From Piscinibacter sp. (lineage in GTDB: Bacteria > Pseudomonadota > Gammaproteobacteria > Burkholderiales > Burkholderiaceae_C), in NCBI GenBank assembly GCA_016706565.1, contig JADJJI010000007.1, forward strand, positions 186,001 to 250,000: a stretch of 64,000 nucleotides of DNA, written 5' to 3'. Position numbers and translations under genes: made by a program. Shown in pieces: positions 45,112 to 53,454 of the stretch; position 1 is the stretch's first letter, and each line of letters opens with the position of its first letter. Under the pieces are notes generated by a model. The model was not told where the DNA came from. It ran no database searches and saw only the letters and a list, made by a program, of their open reading frames with translations.

Positions 45112-46068
45112 ATGAGTCAAGGTATCAGCACTGCGCATTCGGTGGTCGAACCCACCGCCGCCTCCAAGCGCATCGCCATGGTCGTGGTGGTGCTCTACGC
45201 GTTCATCACGCTGGTGCCACTGCTGTGGATCCTGCTGACCAGCATCAAGAGCCCGCCGGACTCGATCAGCTACCCACCCAAGGTGGTGTTCGAACCGTCG
45301 ATCGAGGGCTACTGCAATCTCTTCACGACGCGCTCGCGCCAGACCGAGGAGTACATCGCGAGCCTGCCGCCGGCCGACAGCGCCTGCGAGGCGATCGCGC
45401 GCAAGAACAGCATGGTGGTGGTGAGCCGCTCGAACTACCTGCCGCGCTTCGCCAACTCGCTGATCATCGCGATCGGCTCGACCCTCCTGTCGGTGGGTCT
45501 GGGCGTGATGGCCGCCTACGCCTTCTCGCGCTTCAAGGTGCCGGGCAAGGACGACCTGATGTTCTTCATCCTGTCCACGCGCATGATGCCGCCCATCGCG
45601 GTGGCCATTCCGATCTACCTGATGTACCGCGAACTCGGCCTGTCGGACACCAAGCTCGGCATGATCCTGCTGTACAGCGCGGTGAACGTGTCGCTCGCGG
45701 TGTGGCTGCTCAAGGGCTTCATCGACGAGATCCCGCGCGAGTACGAGGAGGCGGCGATGGTCGACGGCTATACGCGGCTGCAGGCCTTCCGCAAGGTGGT
45801 GCTGCCGCAGGCGACCACCGGCATCGTGGCCACGGCGATCTTCTGCCTGATCTTCGCGTGGAACGAGTACGCCTTCGCGGTGCTGCTGACCAGCGGCGAG
45901 GCGCAGACGGCGCCGCCCTTCATCCCCATCATCATCGGCGAGGGCGGGCAGGACTGGCCGGCGGTGGCGGCGGGCACCATGCTGTTCCTGATTCCCATCC
46001 TCGTGTTCACCGTGCTGCTGCGCAAGCACCTGCTGCGCGGCATCACCTTCGGGGCGGTGCGCAAATGA
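45112..46068 (+). CDS. ABC transporter permease (MalG-type)
   Basis: A 318-residue permease starting 4 bp after its partner. The EAA loop is EAAMVDGYTRLQAFRKVVLP. An extended periplasmic segment of about 60 residues between helices 1 and 2 (YPPKVVFEPSIEGYCNLF to KNSMVVVSRSNYLPRF) is longer than in MalG. It may contact the binding protein. The end of the gene overlaps the next small gene by ATGA. Confidence 0.92.
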   Translation: MSQGISTAHSVVEPTAASKRIAMVVVVLYAFITLVPLLWILLTSIKSPPDSISYPPKVVFEPSIEGYCNLFTTRSRQTEEYIASLPPADSACEAIARKNSMVVVSRSNYLPRFANSLIIAIGSTLLSVGLGVMAAYAFSRFKVPGKDDLMFFILSTRMMPPIAVAIPIYLMYRELGLSDTKLGMILLYSAVNVSLAVWLLKGFIDEIPREYEEAAMVDGYTRLQAFRKVVLPQATTGIVATAIFCLIFAWNEYAFAVLLTSGEAQTAPPFIPIIIGEGGQDWPAVAAGTMLFLIPILVFTVLLRKHLLRGITFGAVRK

Positions 46069-46253
46069 GCATCAAGTCCCGCTGGCCGAGATGGCTGCGC
46101 CGTGGCCCGCTGGAGATGGCGGCCTGCGTCGTCATCGCCTTGGGCATCTTCATGATGCTGCAGCCCTTCGCGCTGGTCCTGTTCACCTGGTCGTTCGTGA
46201 CGACGCTCGCCGGCGTCGTCATGTTCACGATCGTCTCGAAATTCCCGGACTGA
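46065..46253 (+). CDS. Small two-helix membrane protein (GlpU/DUF2160-like)
   Basis: A 62-residue protein overlapping the permease stop by 4 bp and ending 2 bp before the ATPase gene. It has a basic N-terminus (SIKSRWPRWLRRG) and two hydrophobic helices (MAACVVIALGIFMMLQPFALVLF and VTTLAGVVMFTIVS). In Rhizobium the glycerol importer has a small gene, glpU (DUF2160), inside the transporter operon. Position and topology match, but the sequence is too short for certainty. It may be an accessory subunit. Confidence 0.75.
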   Translation: MSIKSRWPRWLRRGPLEMAACVVIALGIFMMLQPFALVLFTWSFVTTLAGVVMFTIVSKFPD

Positions 46254-46255
46254 CG

Positions 46256-47398
46256 ATGGCCGAGATCCGCGTCCAGAACCTGCACAAGGCGTTCGCCGAA
46301 TTCACCGCGGTGAAGGACTCGAGCTTCACCGTCAAGGACGGCGAGTTCTTCTGCCTGCTCGGCCCCTCGGGGTGCGGCAAGACGACCACGCTGCGCATGA
46401 TCGCCGGGCTGGAGCTGCCGACCTCCGGGCAGATCTTCCTCGGCGACGAGGACGTGACCTTCAAGCGCGCCTCGCACCGCGACATCGCCTTCGTGTTCCA
46501 GCTTTTCGCGCTGTACCCGCACATGAACGTGCGGCGCAACATCGCCTTCCCGCTCGTCTCGCAAGGCGTGCCGCGTGCCGAGATCGCCGCCAAGGTGGCC
46601 GAGGCCGCGCGCGTGCTGCGCATCGAGCACCTGCTCGACAAGCCGGTGTCGGGCCTGTCCAGCGGCGACCGCCAGCGCGTGGCGCTGGGCCGGGCGATCG
46701 TGCGCCAGCCGATGGCCTTCATGATGGACGAACCTCTGGGCGCGCTCGACTCCGAATTCCGCGAGCTGATGTGCCAGGAGCTGCGCGGCCTGCACGACCG
46801 GCTCCAGGCCACCACGGTGTACGTCACGCACGATCAGCTCGAGGCAATGTCGATGGCCGACACCATCGCCATCATGAACCAGGGCGTGATCGAGCAGCTC
46901 GGCGCGCCGCAGGAGGTCTACGACCGGCCGGCCAGCGTGTTCGTGGCCGACTTCATCGGCTCGCCGTCGATGAACTTCCTGCCTTTCGAGGGCGGCTACA
47001 CCGCCGGCGCGCGCCAGGTACGGCTGGGCGAGGCGCTGGTAGCCGCCCCCGAATTGCGTGAGGACGCCCCCGCGCAGAAGCTGCTCTACGGCGTGCGGCC
47101 GGAGCACGTGCGCTTCAGTGCCGACTCGGCTGTGCGCGCCGAGGTGCTGGGCACCGAATACCTGGGCACCAGCCAGATCGTCACCTGCCAGACGAACCAG
47201 GGCACGCTGCTGCGCGCCCGCGTCGGCACCGACGTGCCCGCGCAGCGCGGCGACCAGGTCGGGCTGGCCTTCGACGCCACGCAGGTGTCGCTGTTCGACG
47301 CCGCCTGCGGCCGCGCGCTGCGCACGGAACGCCACGAGGCGGCCTCGCCGACTCGCGCCTCGCGTTCGCAGGCCGTCGCCGGAGCCGCTCATGGCTGA
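46256..47398 (+). CDS. ABC transporter ATPase 1 with degenerate signature
   Basis: A 380-residue MalK-type ATPase with C-terminal OB domain. Walker A is LLGPSGCGKTTTLRM, Walker B FMMDEPLGALDSE and the switch HDQLEAMS. The ABC signature reads LSSGDRQRVALGRAI where LSGGQ is normal, and the Q-loop is FVFQLFALYPHM. The second ATPase gene next to it keeps LSGGQ, so the importer probably uses an asymmetric ATPase pair, as GlpS/GlpT do. Its last bases overlap the start of that gene by 8 bp. Confidence 0.9.
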   Translation: MAEIRVQNLHKAFAEFTAVKDSSFTVKDGEFFCLLGPSGCGKTTTLRMIAGLELPTSGQIFLGDEDVTFKRASHRDIAFVFQLFALYPHMNVRRNIAFPLVSQGVPRAEIAAKVAEAARVLRIEHLLDKPVSGLSSGDRQRVALGRAIVRQPMAFMMDEPLGALDSEFRELMCQELRGLHDRLQATTVYVTHDQLEAMSMADTIAIMNQGVIEQLGAPQEVYDRPASVFVADFIGSPSMNFLPFEGGYTAGARQVRLGEALVAAPELREDAPAQKLLYGVRPEHVRFSADSAVRAEVLGTEYLGTSQIVTCQTNQGTLLRARVGTDVPAQRGDQVGLAFDATQVSLFDAACGRALRTERHEAASPTRASRSQAVAGAAHG

Positions 47399-48434
47399 CC
47401 TGCTGCTCAAGGGCATCTCCAAGCGCTTCGGCGAGGTGCAGGCCATTGCCGACATGAACCTCGAGGTGGCCTCGGGCGAGTTCATCGTGCTGCTCGGCCC
47501 CAGCGGCGCGGGCAAGACGACCACGCTGCGGCTGGCCGCCGGGCTCGAGAAGCCCGACGCCGGCCAGGTGTTCATCGGCGGCCACGACATGACGGCGCTG
47601 GCGCCGGCGCTGCGCGACGTGACCTTCGTGTTCCAGCAGTATTCGCTGTACCCGCACCTGAACGTGTTCGACAACCTCGCCTTCCCGCTGCGTTCGCCGA
47701 TGCGGCGCATCTCGGAAGACGAAGTGCGGCGCAAGGTCACCGAGGTGGCGAAGATGCTGCGCATCGACGACAAGCTGGCCAACCCGGCCACGAAGTTGTC
47801 CGGCGGGCAGATGCAGCGGGTGGCGATCGGCCGCGCGCTGGTGCGCGAGCCGGCCGTGACGCTGATGGACGAGCCGCTGTCCTCGCTCGACGCCAAGCTG
47901 CGCAACGACCTGCGCCTCGAGCTCAAGCGCATCCAGCAGGACATGGGCGCCACGGTGCTGTACGTCACGCACGACCAGACCGAGGCGATGACGCTGGCCA
48001 CGCGCATCGGCGTGCTCGAGAAGGGCCGGCTGGTGCAGGTGGGCACGCCGCAGCAGATCTACCAGAACCCGGTGAGCGCCTACGTGGCCGCGCGCCTGGG
48101 GGCGCCGCGCATCAACCTGCTGCCGCGCAGCGCCGTCGGCACCCTGCCCGCGCCCGCCGCCGCCGCCACCGTGGGCGTGCGGCCCGACGGCACGCGCCTG
48201 GCGCCGGCCAACGGCCATGACCGCGGCCACGCGCAGGCGCTGGTGCGGCGTGTCGAGCACCTGGGCGACCAGACGCACGTGCACGTGGCGCTGGGCGGCG
48301 TGAGCAGCGACGTCGAACTCGTGACCCTGTGCGACGACACCACCGGGCTCGAGCCTGGCCGCGCGGTGTCGGTGGAGTTCCGCGCGCCGCTCTTTTTCGA
48401 CGCTGCCGGTCAGCGCATCTCCGGAGTCTCATGA
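47391..48434 (+). CDS. ABC transporter ATPase 2, canonical
   Basis: A 347-residue MalK-type ATPase: Walker A VLLGPSGAGKTTTLRL, Q-loop FVFQQYSLYPHL, signature TKLSGGQMQRVAIGRAL, Walker B TLMDEPLSSLDAK, switch YVTHDQTEAMTL. The C-terminal regulatory OB-type domain is shorter than usual, with a Pro/Ala-rich stretch (GTLPAPAAAATVGVRP). It is the catalytically regular partner of the preceding ATPase. Its stop overlaps the DhaL start (ATGA), linking transport to phosphorylation in one operon. Confidence 0.92.
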   Translation: MADLLLKGISKRFGEVQAIADMNLEVASGEFIVLLGPSGAGKTTTLRLAAGLEKPDAGQVFIGGHDMTALAPALRDVTFVFQQYSLYPHLNVFDNLAFPLRSPMRRISEDEVRRKVTEVAKMLRIDDKLANPATKLSGGQMQRVAIGRALVREPAVTLMDEPLSSLDAKLRNDLRLELKRIQQDMGATVLYVTHDQTEAMTLATRIGVLEKGRLVQVGTPQQIYQNPVSAYVAARLGAPRINLLPRSAVGTLPAPAAAATVGVRPDGTRLAPANGHDRGHAQALVRRVEHLGDQTHVHVALGGVSSDVELVTLCDDTTGLEPGRAVSVEFRAPLFFDAAGQRISGVS

Positions 48435-49021
48435 TGGATCTGAAACGAAGCCTGCAGGCCTGCACGCAGGTGCTGGTCGACCACGTGGAGGAGCTCACCG
48501 AGCTGGACTCAGCCATCGGCGACGGCGACCACGGCCTGAACATGCGCCGCGGCGCGCTGGCCATCCAGGCCAAGATGGCCGAGCTGGAGACGAAGAGCCT
48601 GAACGATGCGCTCAAGACCATGGGCATGACCTGCATGTCGACCGTGGGCGGATCGTCCGGACCGGTGTTCGGCACGCTGATGGTCACGCTCGGCAAGGAG
48701 CTGCCGGCGCAACCCGCGTCCGCCGACGTGGCGCGCGCGCTCGCGGCCGGCATCGCCGCGCTCTGCAAGCTGGGCAAGGTCGAAGTCGGCCAGAAGACGC
48801 TGCTCGATGTGCTGGACCCGGTACAGAAGGTGCTCGCCGCCGGCGGCGACGACCTGGTGGCACGCGTGCGGCAATGCGCGCTCGACAGCGCGCAGGCCAC
48901 GGCGCAGATGGACGCCATCAAGGGCCGGGCATCCTTCCTCGGCGACCGTGCGCTCGGCCACGTGGACCCGGGCTCGCGCTCGATGGCCTTGATCATCTCC
49001 ACCCTGTGTGACACGCTCTGA
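48431..49021 (+). CDS. dhaL: Dihydroxyacetone kinase subunit DhaL-like
   Basis: A 196-residue ATP-binding subunit of the Dha kinase family. Mg/ATP-binding Asp residues are in SAIGDGDHGLNMRRG, the phosphate loop is VGGSSGPVFGTLM, and the end has GHVDPGSRSM, all typical of DhaL. In E. coli DhaL keeps ADP and is recharged by DhaM, a PTS protein. No dhaM gene is present here, so the pair may use ATP directly. The start at 48431 overlaps the ATPase stop; the downstream ATG at 48434 is also possible. Confidence 0.92.
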   Translation: MMDLKRSLQACTQVLVDHVEELTELDSAIGDGDHGLNMRRGALAIQAKMAELETKSLNDALKTMGMTCMSTVGGSSGPVFGTLMVTLGKELPAQPASADVARALAAGIAALCKLGKVEVGQKTLLDVLDPVQKVLAAGGDDLVARVRQCALDSAQATAQMDAIKGRASFLGDRALGHVDPGSRSMALIISTLCDTL

Positions 49022-49040
49022 ACTCCCGGCAGGAACCACC

Positions 49041-50030
49041 ATGAAGAAGCTCATCAACGACGTCGAGACCGTGCTGGCCGAGAGCCTGGACGGCTTCGCC
49101 GCGGCGCATGCCGACATCGTCACGCTCGGCGCCGAGCGGCAGTTCGTGCGCCGGCGCAACGTCAAGCCCGGCAAGGTGGCGTTGATCTCCGGCGGCGGCT
49201 CCGGCCACGAGCCGCTGCACGCCGGCTTCGTAGGCATGGGCATGCTCGACGCCGCCTGCCCCGGCCAGGTGTTCACCTCGCCCACGCCCGACCAGATGCT
49301 CGCCGCGGCGCAGTCGGTCGAGGCCGGCGCCGGCGTGCTGTTCATCGTCAAGAACTACTCCGGCGACATGATGAACTTCGAGATGGCCGCCGAGATGCTG
49401 GACCGCGAGAACGCCACCGTCATCGTCAACGACGACGTGGCCGTCGAGAACTCCACCTACACCACCGGCCGGCGCGGTGTCGCCGGTACGCTGATCGTCG
49501 AGAAGATCGTCGGCGCCGCCGCCGAGCGCGGCTCGAAGCTCGCCGAGCTGAAGTCGCTGGGCGATGCGGTCAACAAGGCCACCGCCTCGATGGGCGTGGC
49601 GCTGACCTCCTGCACGGTGCCGGCGGCCGGCAAACCGACCTTCCAGATCGGCATCGACGAGATGGAGATGGGCGTGGGCATTCACGGCGAGCCGGGTCGC
49701 CGCCGCGTCAAGCACACCACCGCCGACGAGATCGCCGAGGAGCTGACAGGCTCCATCCTCAAGGACCTGTCGCTCAAGCCGGGCCAGGAGGTGATCCTGC
49801 TCGTCAACGGCTTCGGCGGCACGCCGCTGCTCGAGCTCTACGTGATGGTTCATGCGGCGCGCAAGGTGCTGGCCGGCGCCGGCGTGAAGGTGGCGCGCTT
49901 CCTCACCGGCTCCTACGTGACCTCGCTGGAGATGGCCGGCTGCTCGATCACCGTGAGCGCCGCCGACAGCGCCACGCTGGCGCTGTGGGACGCCCCGGTG
50001 CACACTGCGGCCTTGCGCTGGGGCGTCTGA
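49041..50030 (+). CDS. dhaK: Dihydroxyacetone kinase subunit DhaK-like
   Basis: A 329-residue substrate-binding subunit. Motifs include ALISGGGSGHEPLHAGFVG, the FTSPTPDQML segment and MGVGIHGEPGRRRV. The His in the last motif forms a covalent hemiaminal with a keto substrate. Family members phosphorylate dihydroxyacetone, but also erythrulose and other short ketoses, so substrate is open. The order dhaL-dhaK after an ABC importer, with no dhaM, differs from the E. coli operon and fits an ATP-dependent four-carbon or polyol kinase. It starts 19 bp after dhaL, with an AGGA ribosome site. Confidence 0.92.
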   Translation: MKKLINDVETVLAESLDGFAAAHADIVTLGAERQFVRRRNVKPGKVALISGGGSGHEPLHAGFVGMGMLDAACPGQVFTSPTPDQMLAAAQSVEAGAGVLFIVKNYSGDMMNFEMAAEMLDRENATVIVNDDVAVENSTYTTGRRGVAGTLIVEKIVGAAAERGSKLAELKSLGDAVNKATASMGVALTSCTVPAAGKPTFQIGIDEMEMGVGIHGEPGRRRVKHTTADEIAEELTGSILKDLSLKPGQEVILLVNGFGGTPLLELYVMVHAARKVLAGAGVKVARFLTGSYVTSLEMAGCSITVSAADSATLALWDAPVHTAALRWGV

Positions 50031-50079
50031 CCCCCGGCACGCCAGCCCGGCGTGCACGACAACGCGAGGAGACGAGCCG

Positions 50080-51324
50080 ATGAAGACGCTGATCCGCAAC
50101 TGCGTGGTCTGGGACGGCAGCGGCGCTGCGCCGTTCTCGGCCGAGGTGCTGGTCGAGGGCGAGCGCATCACCCGCGTCGCCAAGGGTGCCGCCGCGCTGC
50201 CGGTCGAGGGCGTGCAGGTCATCGATGCGCAGGGCATGACGCTGATGCCCGGCCTCGTCGAAGGCCACGCCCACCTGTCCTTCTGCGGCGCGCAGCGCAA
50301 CACCGACCTCGGCGACATCCCCCCCGAAGAACACACGATCGCGACGCTGCACAACGCGAAGACGCTGCTCGACGCGGGCTTCACCAGCGCCTACAGCGCG
50401 GCCAGCGCCAAGCTGCGGCTGGACGTGGTGGTGCGCAACGAGGTCGATTCGGGCCGCAGCCCCGGCCCGCGCATCCGCGCCGCGAGCCCGGAGATCACCG
50501 TCACCGGCGGCCTGGGCGACGAGAACCGCCTGCACATGCAACGCGACAGCTTCGGCATCGTCGCCGACGGGCCCGAGGCGATCGCCCGCGCGGTGCGCAC
50601 CTGCATCCGCGAAGGCGTCGACAACATCAAGCTGAACATCTCTGGCGACGACTTCGTGCCCGCCAAGGGCGGCATGACGGTGATGCGCGAGGAGGAGGTG
50701 CGTATCGCCTGCGAGGTGGCACACGACTTCGGCCGCCGCGTGGCCTCGCACTCGCGTGCGTCCAATGCCGTCAAGCGAGCGGTGCAGTGCGGCGTCGACG
50801 TGATCTACCACTGCGAGATGGCCGACAGCGAGGCACTCGACCTGCTCGAGGCCGCGCGCGACCGCATCTTCGTCGGCCCGGCGATCGGGTTGATCCACAA
50901 CACGCTCTACGAGGCCGAGGCCTTTGGCATCACGCGGGCGATGGCGCAGGACCTGGGCATGGAGCGCTGCCTTGAAAGTTCGCAGCGCACCTACGAGCAG
51001 ATGCGCAAGCGCGGCATCCGCGTCGTCATCGGCGGCGACTACGGCTTCGCGTGGACGCCGCAGGGCACCAACGCGCGCGACATCGAGCACTTCGTCAAGC
51101 TGTTCGGGTACTCGCCGAGCGAGGCGCTGCAGTGCGCCACGCGCATCGGCGGCGAGTTGATGGGCCTGGACACAGGGCTGGTGCAGGAAGGCCGCCTGGC
51201 CGACCTGCTGCTGGTCGACGGCGACCCGCTGCGTGACGTGCGACTGCTTCAGGACAAGCAGCGCCTGTGCTTGATCATGAAGAACGGGGCGCTGCACAAG
51301 ATCGCGCCCGCGCTGTCAAGGTAA
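50080..51324 (+). CDS. Metal-dependent amidohydrolase
   Basis: A 414-residue enzyme of the imidazolonepropionase/prolidase-like amidohydrolase branch. Metal residues: His pair in GLVEGHAHLSF, a likely carbamylated Lys in DNIKLNISGDDF, His in RVASHSRASNAV and VIYHCEMADS, and the final Asp in VIGGDYGFAW. It lies 49 bp after dhaK with a GAGGAGA ribosome site, so it is probably the last gene of the operon. Its job there is not obvious: hydrolysis of an amide or lactone in a sugar derivative is possible. Confidence 0.87.
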   Translation: MKTLIRNCVVWDGSGAAPFSAEVLVEGERITRVAKGAAALPVEGVQVIDAQGMTLMPGLVEGHAHLSFCGAQRNTDLGDIPPEEHTIATLHNAKTLLDAGFTSAYSAASAKLRLDVVVRNEVDSGRSPGPRIRAASPEITVTGGLGDENRLHMQRDSFGIVADGPEAIARAVRTCIREGVDNIKLNISGDDFVPAKGGMTVMREEEVRIACEVAHDFGRRVASHSRASNAVKRAVQCGVDVIYHCEMADSEALDLLEAARDRIFVGPAIGLIHNTLYEAEAFGITRAMAQDLGMERCLESSQRTYEQMRKRGIRVVIGGDYGFAWTPQGTNARDIEHFVKLFGYSPSEALQCATRIGGELMGLDTGLVQEGRLADLLLVDGDPLRDVRLLQDKQRLCLIMKNGALHKIAPALSR

Positions 51325-51432
51325 CAGCGGGCCGAAACCCTTCCATGGCGTGAAACTGTCGCGTAAACTACAGGTTGTTACAAGCTGGTCGCAGGGACTG
51401 CCGTACCAGCAACAACCCAGGAAGGGGACGCC

Positions 51433-51624
51433 ATGATCGACTCACTGCCCGTTCGCGAATACCAGGAATCGCGCATCGAAGACGAGCCCATCCTCGGGCC
51501 CGTGCTGGCCCTGCCCGATGGCCGCATCCAACAGCTGACCTGGCTGGAGCGCATCATGGTCGCGCTCCGCCTGACCAACGCGAAGCTGCTCGAGGCACGC
51601 TACTACAAGCCGGTGCATTCCTGA
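51433..51624 (+). CDS. Small conserved-looking protein, 63 residues
   Basis: The ORF has a GGAAGGGG ribosome site 6 nt upstream of the ATG. The protein is acidic at the N-terminus (ESRIEDEPILGPVLALPDG) and has one amphipathic helix (TWLERIMVALRLTNAKLLEA). No signal peptide or membrane helix. I do not recognise the family. It follows a 108-bp gap after the amidohydrolase and so has its own promoter or belongs to the end of that operon. A hairpin pair lies just after it. Confidence 0.65.
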   Translation: MIDSLPVREYQESRIEDEPILGPVLALPDGRIQQLTWLERIMVALRLTNAKLLEARYYKPVHS

Positions 51625-51626
51625 GC

Positions 51627-51663
51627 CTGTCGCGGCCGACAGCCGCGCGGGCTCGCCGCGCGG
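51627..51663. terminator. Double hairpin between convergent genes
   Basis: CTGTCG (51627-51632) pairs with CGACAG (51637-51642), and CCGCGCGG (51643-51650) with an identical palindromic CCGCGCGG (51656-51663). The second stem touches the stop codon of the minus-strand OmpA gene at 51664. Being symmetrical, it can act from both directions. No T-tract is present. Confidence 0.5.
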
Positions 51664-52170
51664 TCAGTCGGCTCGCACGGTGACGACGACGCGCCGATTC
51701 TGGGCGCGCCCCTCGGGGGTGGCGTTGTCGGCGATCGGTTTGTCGAAGCCGAGTCCGCGCCGTTCGATGCCCGCCGCATTCATGCCGGCCTGCATCAGGT
51801 GCTGAGCCACCGACTCGGCCCGGCGCAGCGACAACGCTTCATTGAACTTGGCCGAGCCGACGTTGTCGGTGTGCCCTTCGACGATGACGCGATCGACACC
51901 GACGCTGGTCAGGGTGTGCGCCACCTCGGCCAGCGCGGCGCGGCCTTCCTCCGACACCTCGTCGGCGTTCGATTCGAACAGCAGTTTCACGCCGAGCTTG
52001 AGCTCCCAGGCGTCGGCCGCGTGCGTGAATCCCAGCTTTCGCAGCGCCGCCACCTTCTGGGCCCGCGCATCGAGCGTGGGCGGCGGCGCGCTCTGGCAGC
52101 CAAGCAAGGCCATGACGACGCCGGCCATCAGCCATCGTACGGCCCAGACTTTCGGATGAAACTCTCTCAC
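51664..52170 (-). CDS. yfiB: OmpA-domain lipoprotein (YfiB-like)
   Basis: A 168-residue outer-membrane lipoprotein: signal peptide with lipobox LLGCQS (Cys25), a short linker, then an OmpA C-like peptidoglycan-binding domain. Its motifs are VEGHTDNVGSAKFNEALSLR, RRAESVAQHL and RRGLGFDKPIADN. The Asp and Arg that bind diaminopimelate are in HTDNVG and QNRRV. It is the last gene of yfiR-yfiN-yfiB. In Pseudomonas YfiB binds YfiR and relieves its block of the cyclase. A role in sensing envelope stress is inferred from that system. Confidence 0.85.
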   Translation of the reverse strand: MREFHPKVWAVRWLMAGVVMALLGCQSAPPPTLDARAQKVAALRKLGFTHAADAWELKLGVKLLFESNADEVSEEGRAALAEVAHTLTSVGVDRVIVEGHTDNVGSAKFNEALSLRRAESVAQHLMQAGMNAAGIERRGLGFDKPIADNATPEGRAQNRRVVVTVRAD

Positions 52171-52179
52171 GTACGGCTC

Positions 52180-53454
52180 CTACGCGACCAGCGGCCGCAC
52201 CTCATCGTCGATGCGTGCTTCGAACAGTTCGACCGACCCGCGTGAACGGGCCTTCGCGCGGTACATCGCCGCGTCGGCCGCGGCCAGCCATTGCTCCAGG
52301 CTGCCGCCCGCTTCGGGCAGCATGGCCACGCCGACGCTCGCGCTCGCCTCGATGCGGCCGAAGGCCGCACTGTCCATGGGTGCCTGGATCGCCACGGCGA
52401 TCCCCGCGGCGATGCGCTGGGCGTCCTCTGCGGCACGGATCGGCGACAGCAACACGGCGAACTCGTCGCCGCCCAGTCGAGCAACGAAATCGCCATCGCG
52501 CAGCTTCGAGCGTATGCGTCGCGCCACCTGCACGAGCAACTCGTCGCCGGCGGCGTGGCCGAGCGCGTCGTTGACTTCCTTGAAGCGGTCGCAATCGAGG
52601 AACAGCAGCGCGCAGCTCTCGCCCGGTTCGCGCGGCGCCGTCACGAGCCGGCCGGCGCGATCGAGAAAGCTCGCCCGGTTGGGCAGGCCCGTGAGGTTGT
52701 CGTGGAAGGCCAGGTAGGACAGCGATTCGTTGACCGTGCGCAGCGTTTCGTGCTTGGCCACCAGGCTGGCTTCGCGGCTCTGGATTTCGGCAAGCAAGGC
52801 GTTGAAGTCCTCGCCGAGGTCGTGGATCTCCTTGACCGTCGCAGCCGGCGCGCGCAGCGACAGGGCGCGCTCGGTGCGTGCAGTGCGCGTCAGGGCGGCC
52901 AGGCGGTTCAGCGGCCAGACGATGTCCTGCTCGATGCGTCGCGACAGGCGAGCCACCAGCCAGGCATTGGCCGCCGTGCATACGGCGATCGCCGCCAGCA
53001 CCTTGAGCAGGTACATCAGCGACCCGACGCCACGTCCCTGCACGTGCACCTCGCCGTAGGGCCGGCCCTGATGGCTGATCGACGCGCGCGCTTCCTGCCC
53101 GAACAGCAGCCCGGCCACGTTTGCCAGCGCCGCATCGAGAAGTTCGTCGTTGCGCGCAGCGTAGCTGGCGAGCTGCCGCCCGCTCGCGTCGACGAGGCTC
53201 GCCGCACGCAGGTTCTCGCGCTCGCCGACGAGCTGCAGCACCTCCGTCGCCGCGGCGGCATCACCGAACACGGCGGCCGCCTCGGCGGTGTACGAGATCG
53301 ATCGGGCGACCAGCGTCAGGTTCTGCTCGACCTGGCTGCGCAGCGTCAGGAAGGACACCAGCGTGAGCACCAGGCCGGCCGCGATCACTGCAGCCATGCC
53401 CAGTCGCAGGTGCGCAGCGCGCAAGGTGTCGAGCAAGGGCTGGCGCAGGCTCAT
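52180..53454 (-). CDS. yfiN: Membrane diguanylate cyclase (YfiN/TpbB-like)
   Basis: A 424-residue cyclase making cyclic-di-GMP. Topology: N-terminal membrane helix (about 17-38), a periplasmic sensor of about 110 residues (QVEQNLTLVARSISYTAEAA to GRPYGEVHVQGRG), a second helix (about 147-166), a HAMP domain (SRRIEQDIVWPLNRLAALTR) and the C-terminal GGDEF domain. The active site GGDEF is intact in VARLGGDEFAVLLSP, and there is no obvious RxxD inhibitory site. The gene overlaps yfiR by 4 bp and is 9 bp from the OmpA gene. In the known system the periplasmic YfiR holds it inactive. Confidence 0.9.
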   Translation of the reverse strand: MSLRQPLLDTLRAAHLRLGMAAVIAAGLVLTLVSFLTLRSQVEQNLTLVARSISYTAEAAAVFGDAAAATEVLQLVGERENLRAASLVDASGRQLASYAARNDELLDAALANVAGLLFGQEARASISHQGRPYGEVHVQGRGVGSLMYLLKVLAAIAVCTAANAWLVARLSRRIEQDIVWPLNRLAALTRTARTERALSLRAPAATVKEIHDLGEDFNALLAEIQSREASLVAKHETLRTVNESLSYLAFHDNLTGLPNRASFLDRAGRLVTAPREPGESCALLFLDCDRFKEVNDALGHAAGDELLVQVARRIRSKLRDGDFVARLGGDEFAVLLSPIRAAEDAQRIAAGIAVAIQAPMDSAAFGRIEASASVGVAMLPEAGGSLEQWLAAADAAMYRAKARSRGSVELFEARIDDEVRPLVA

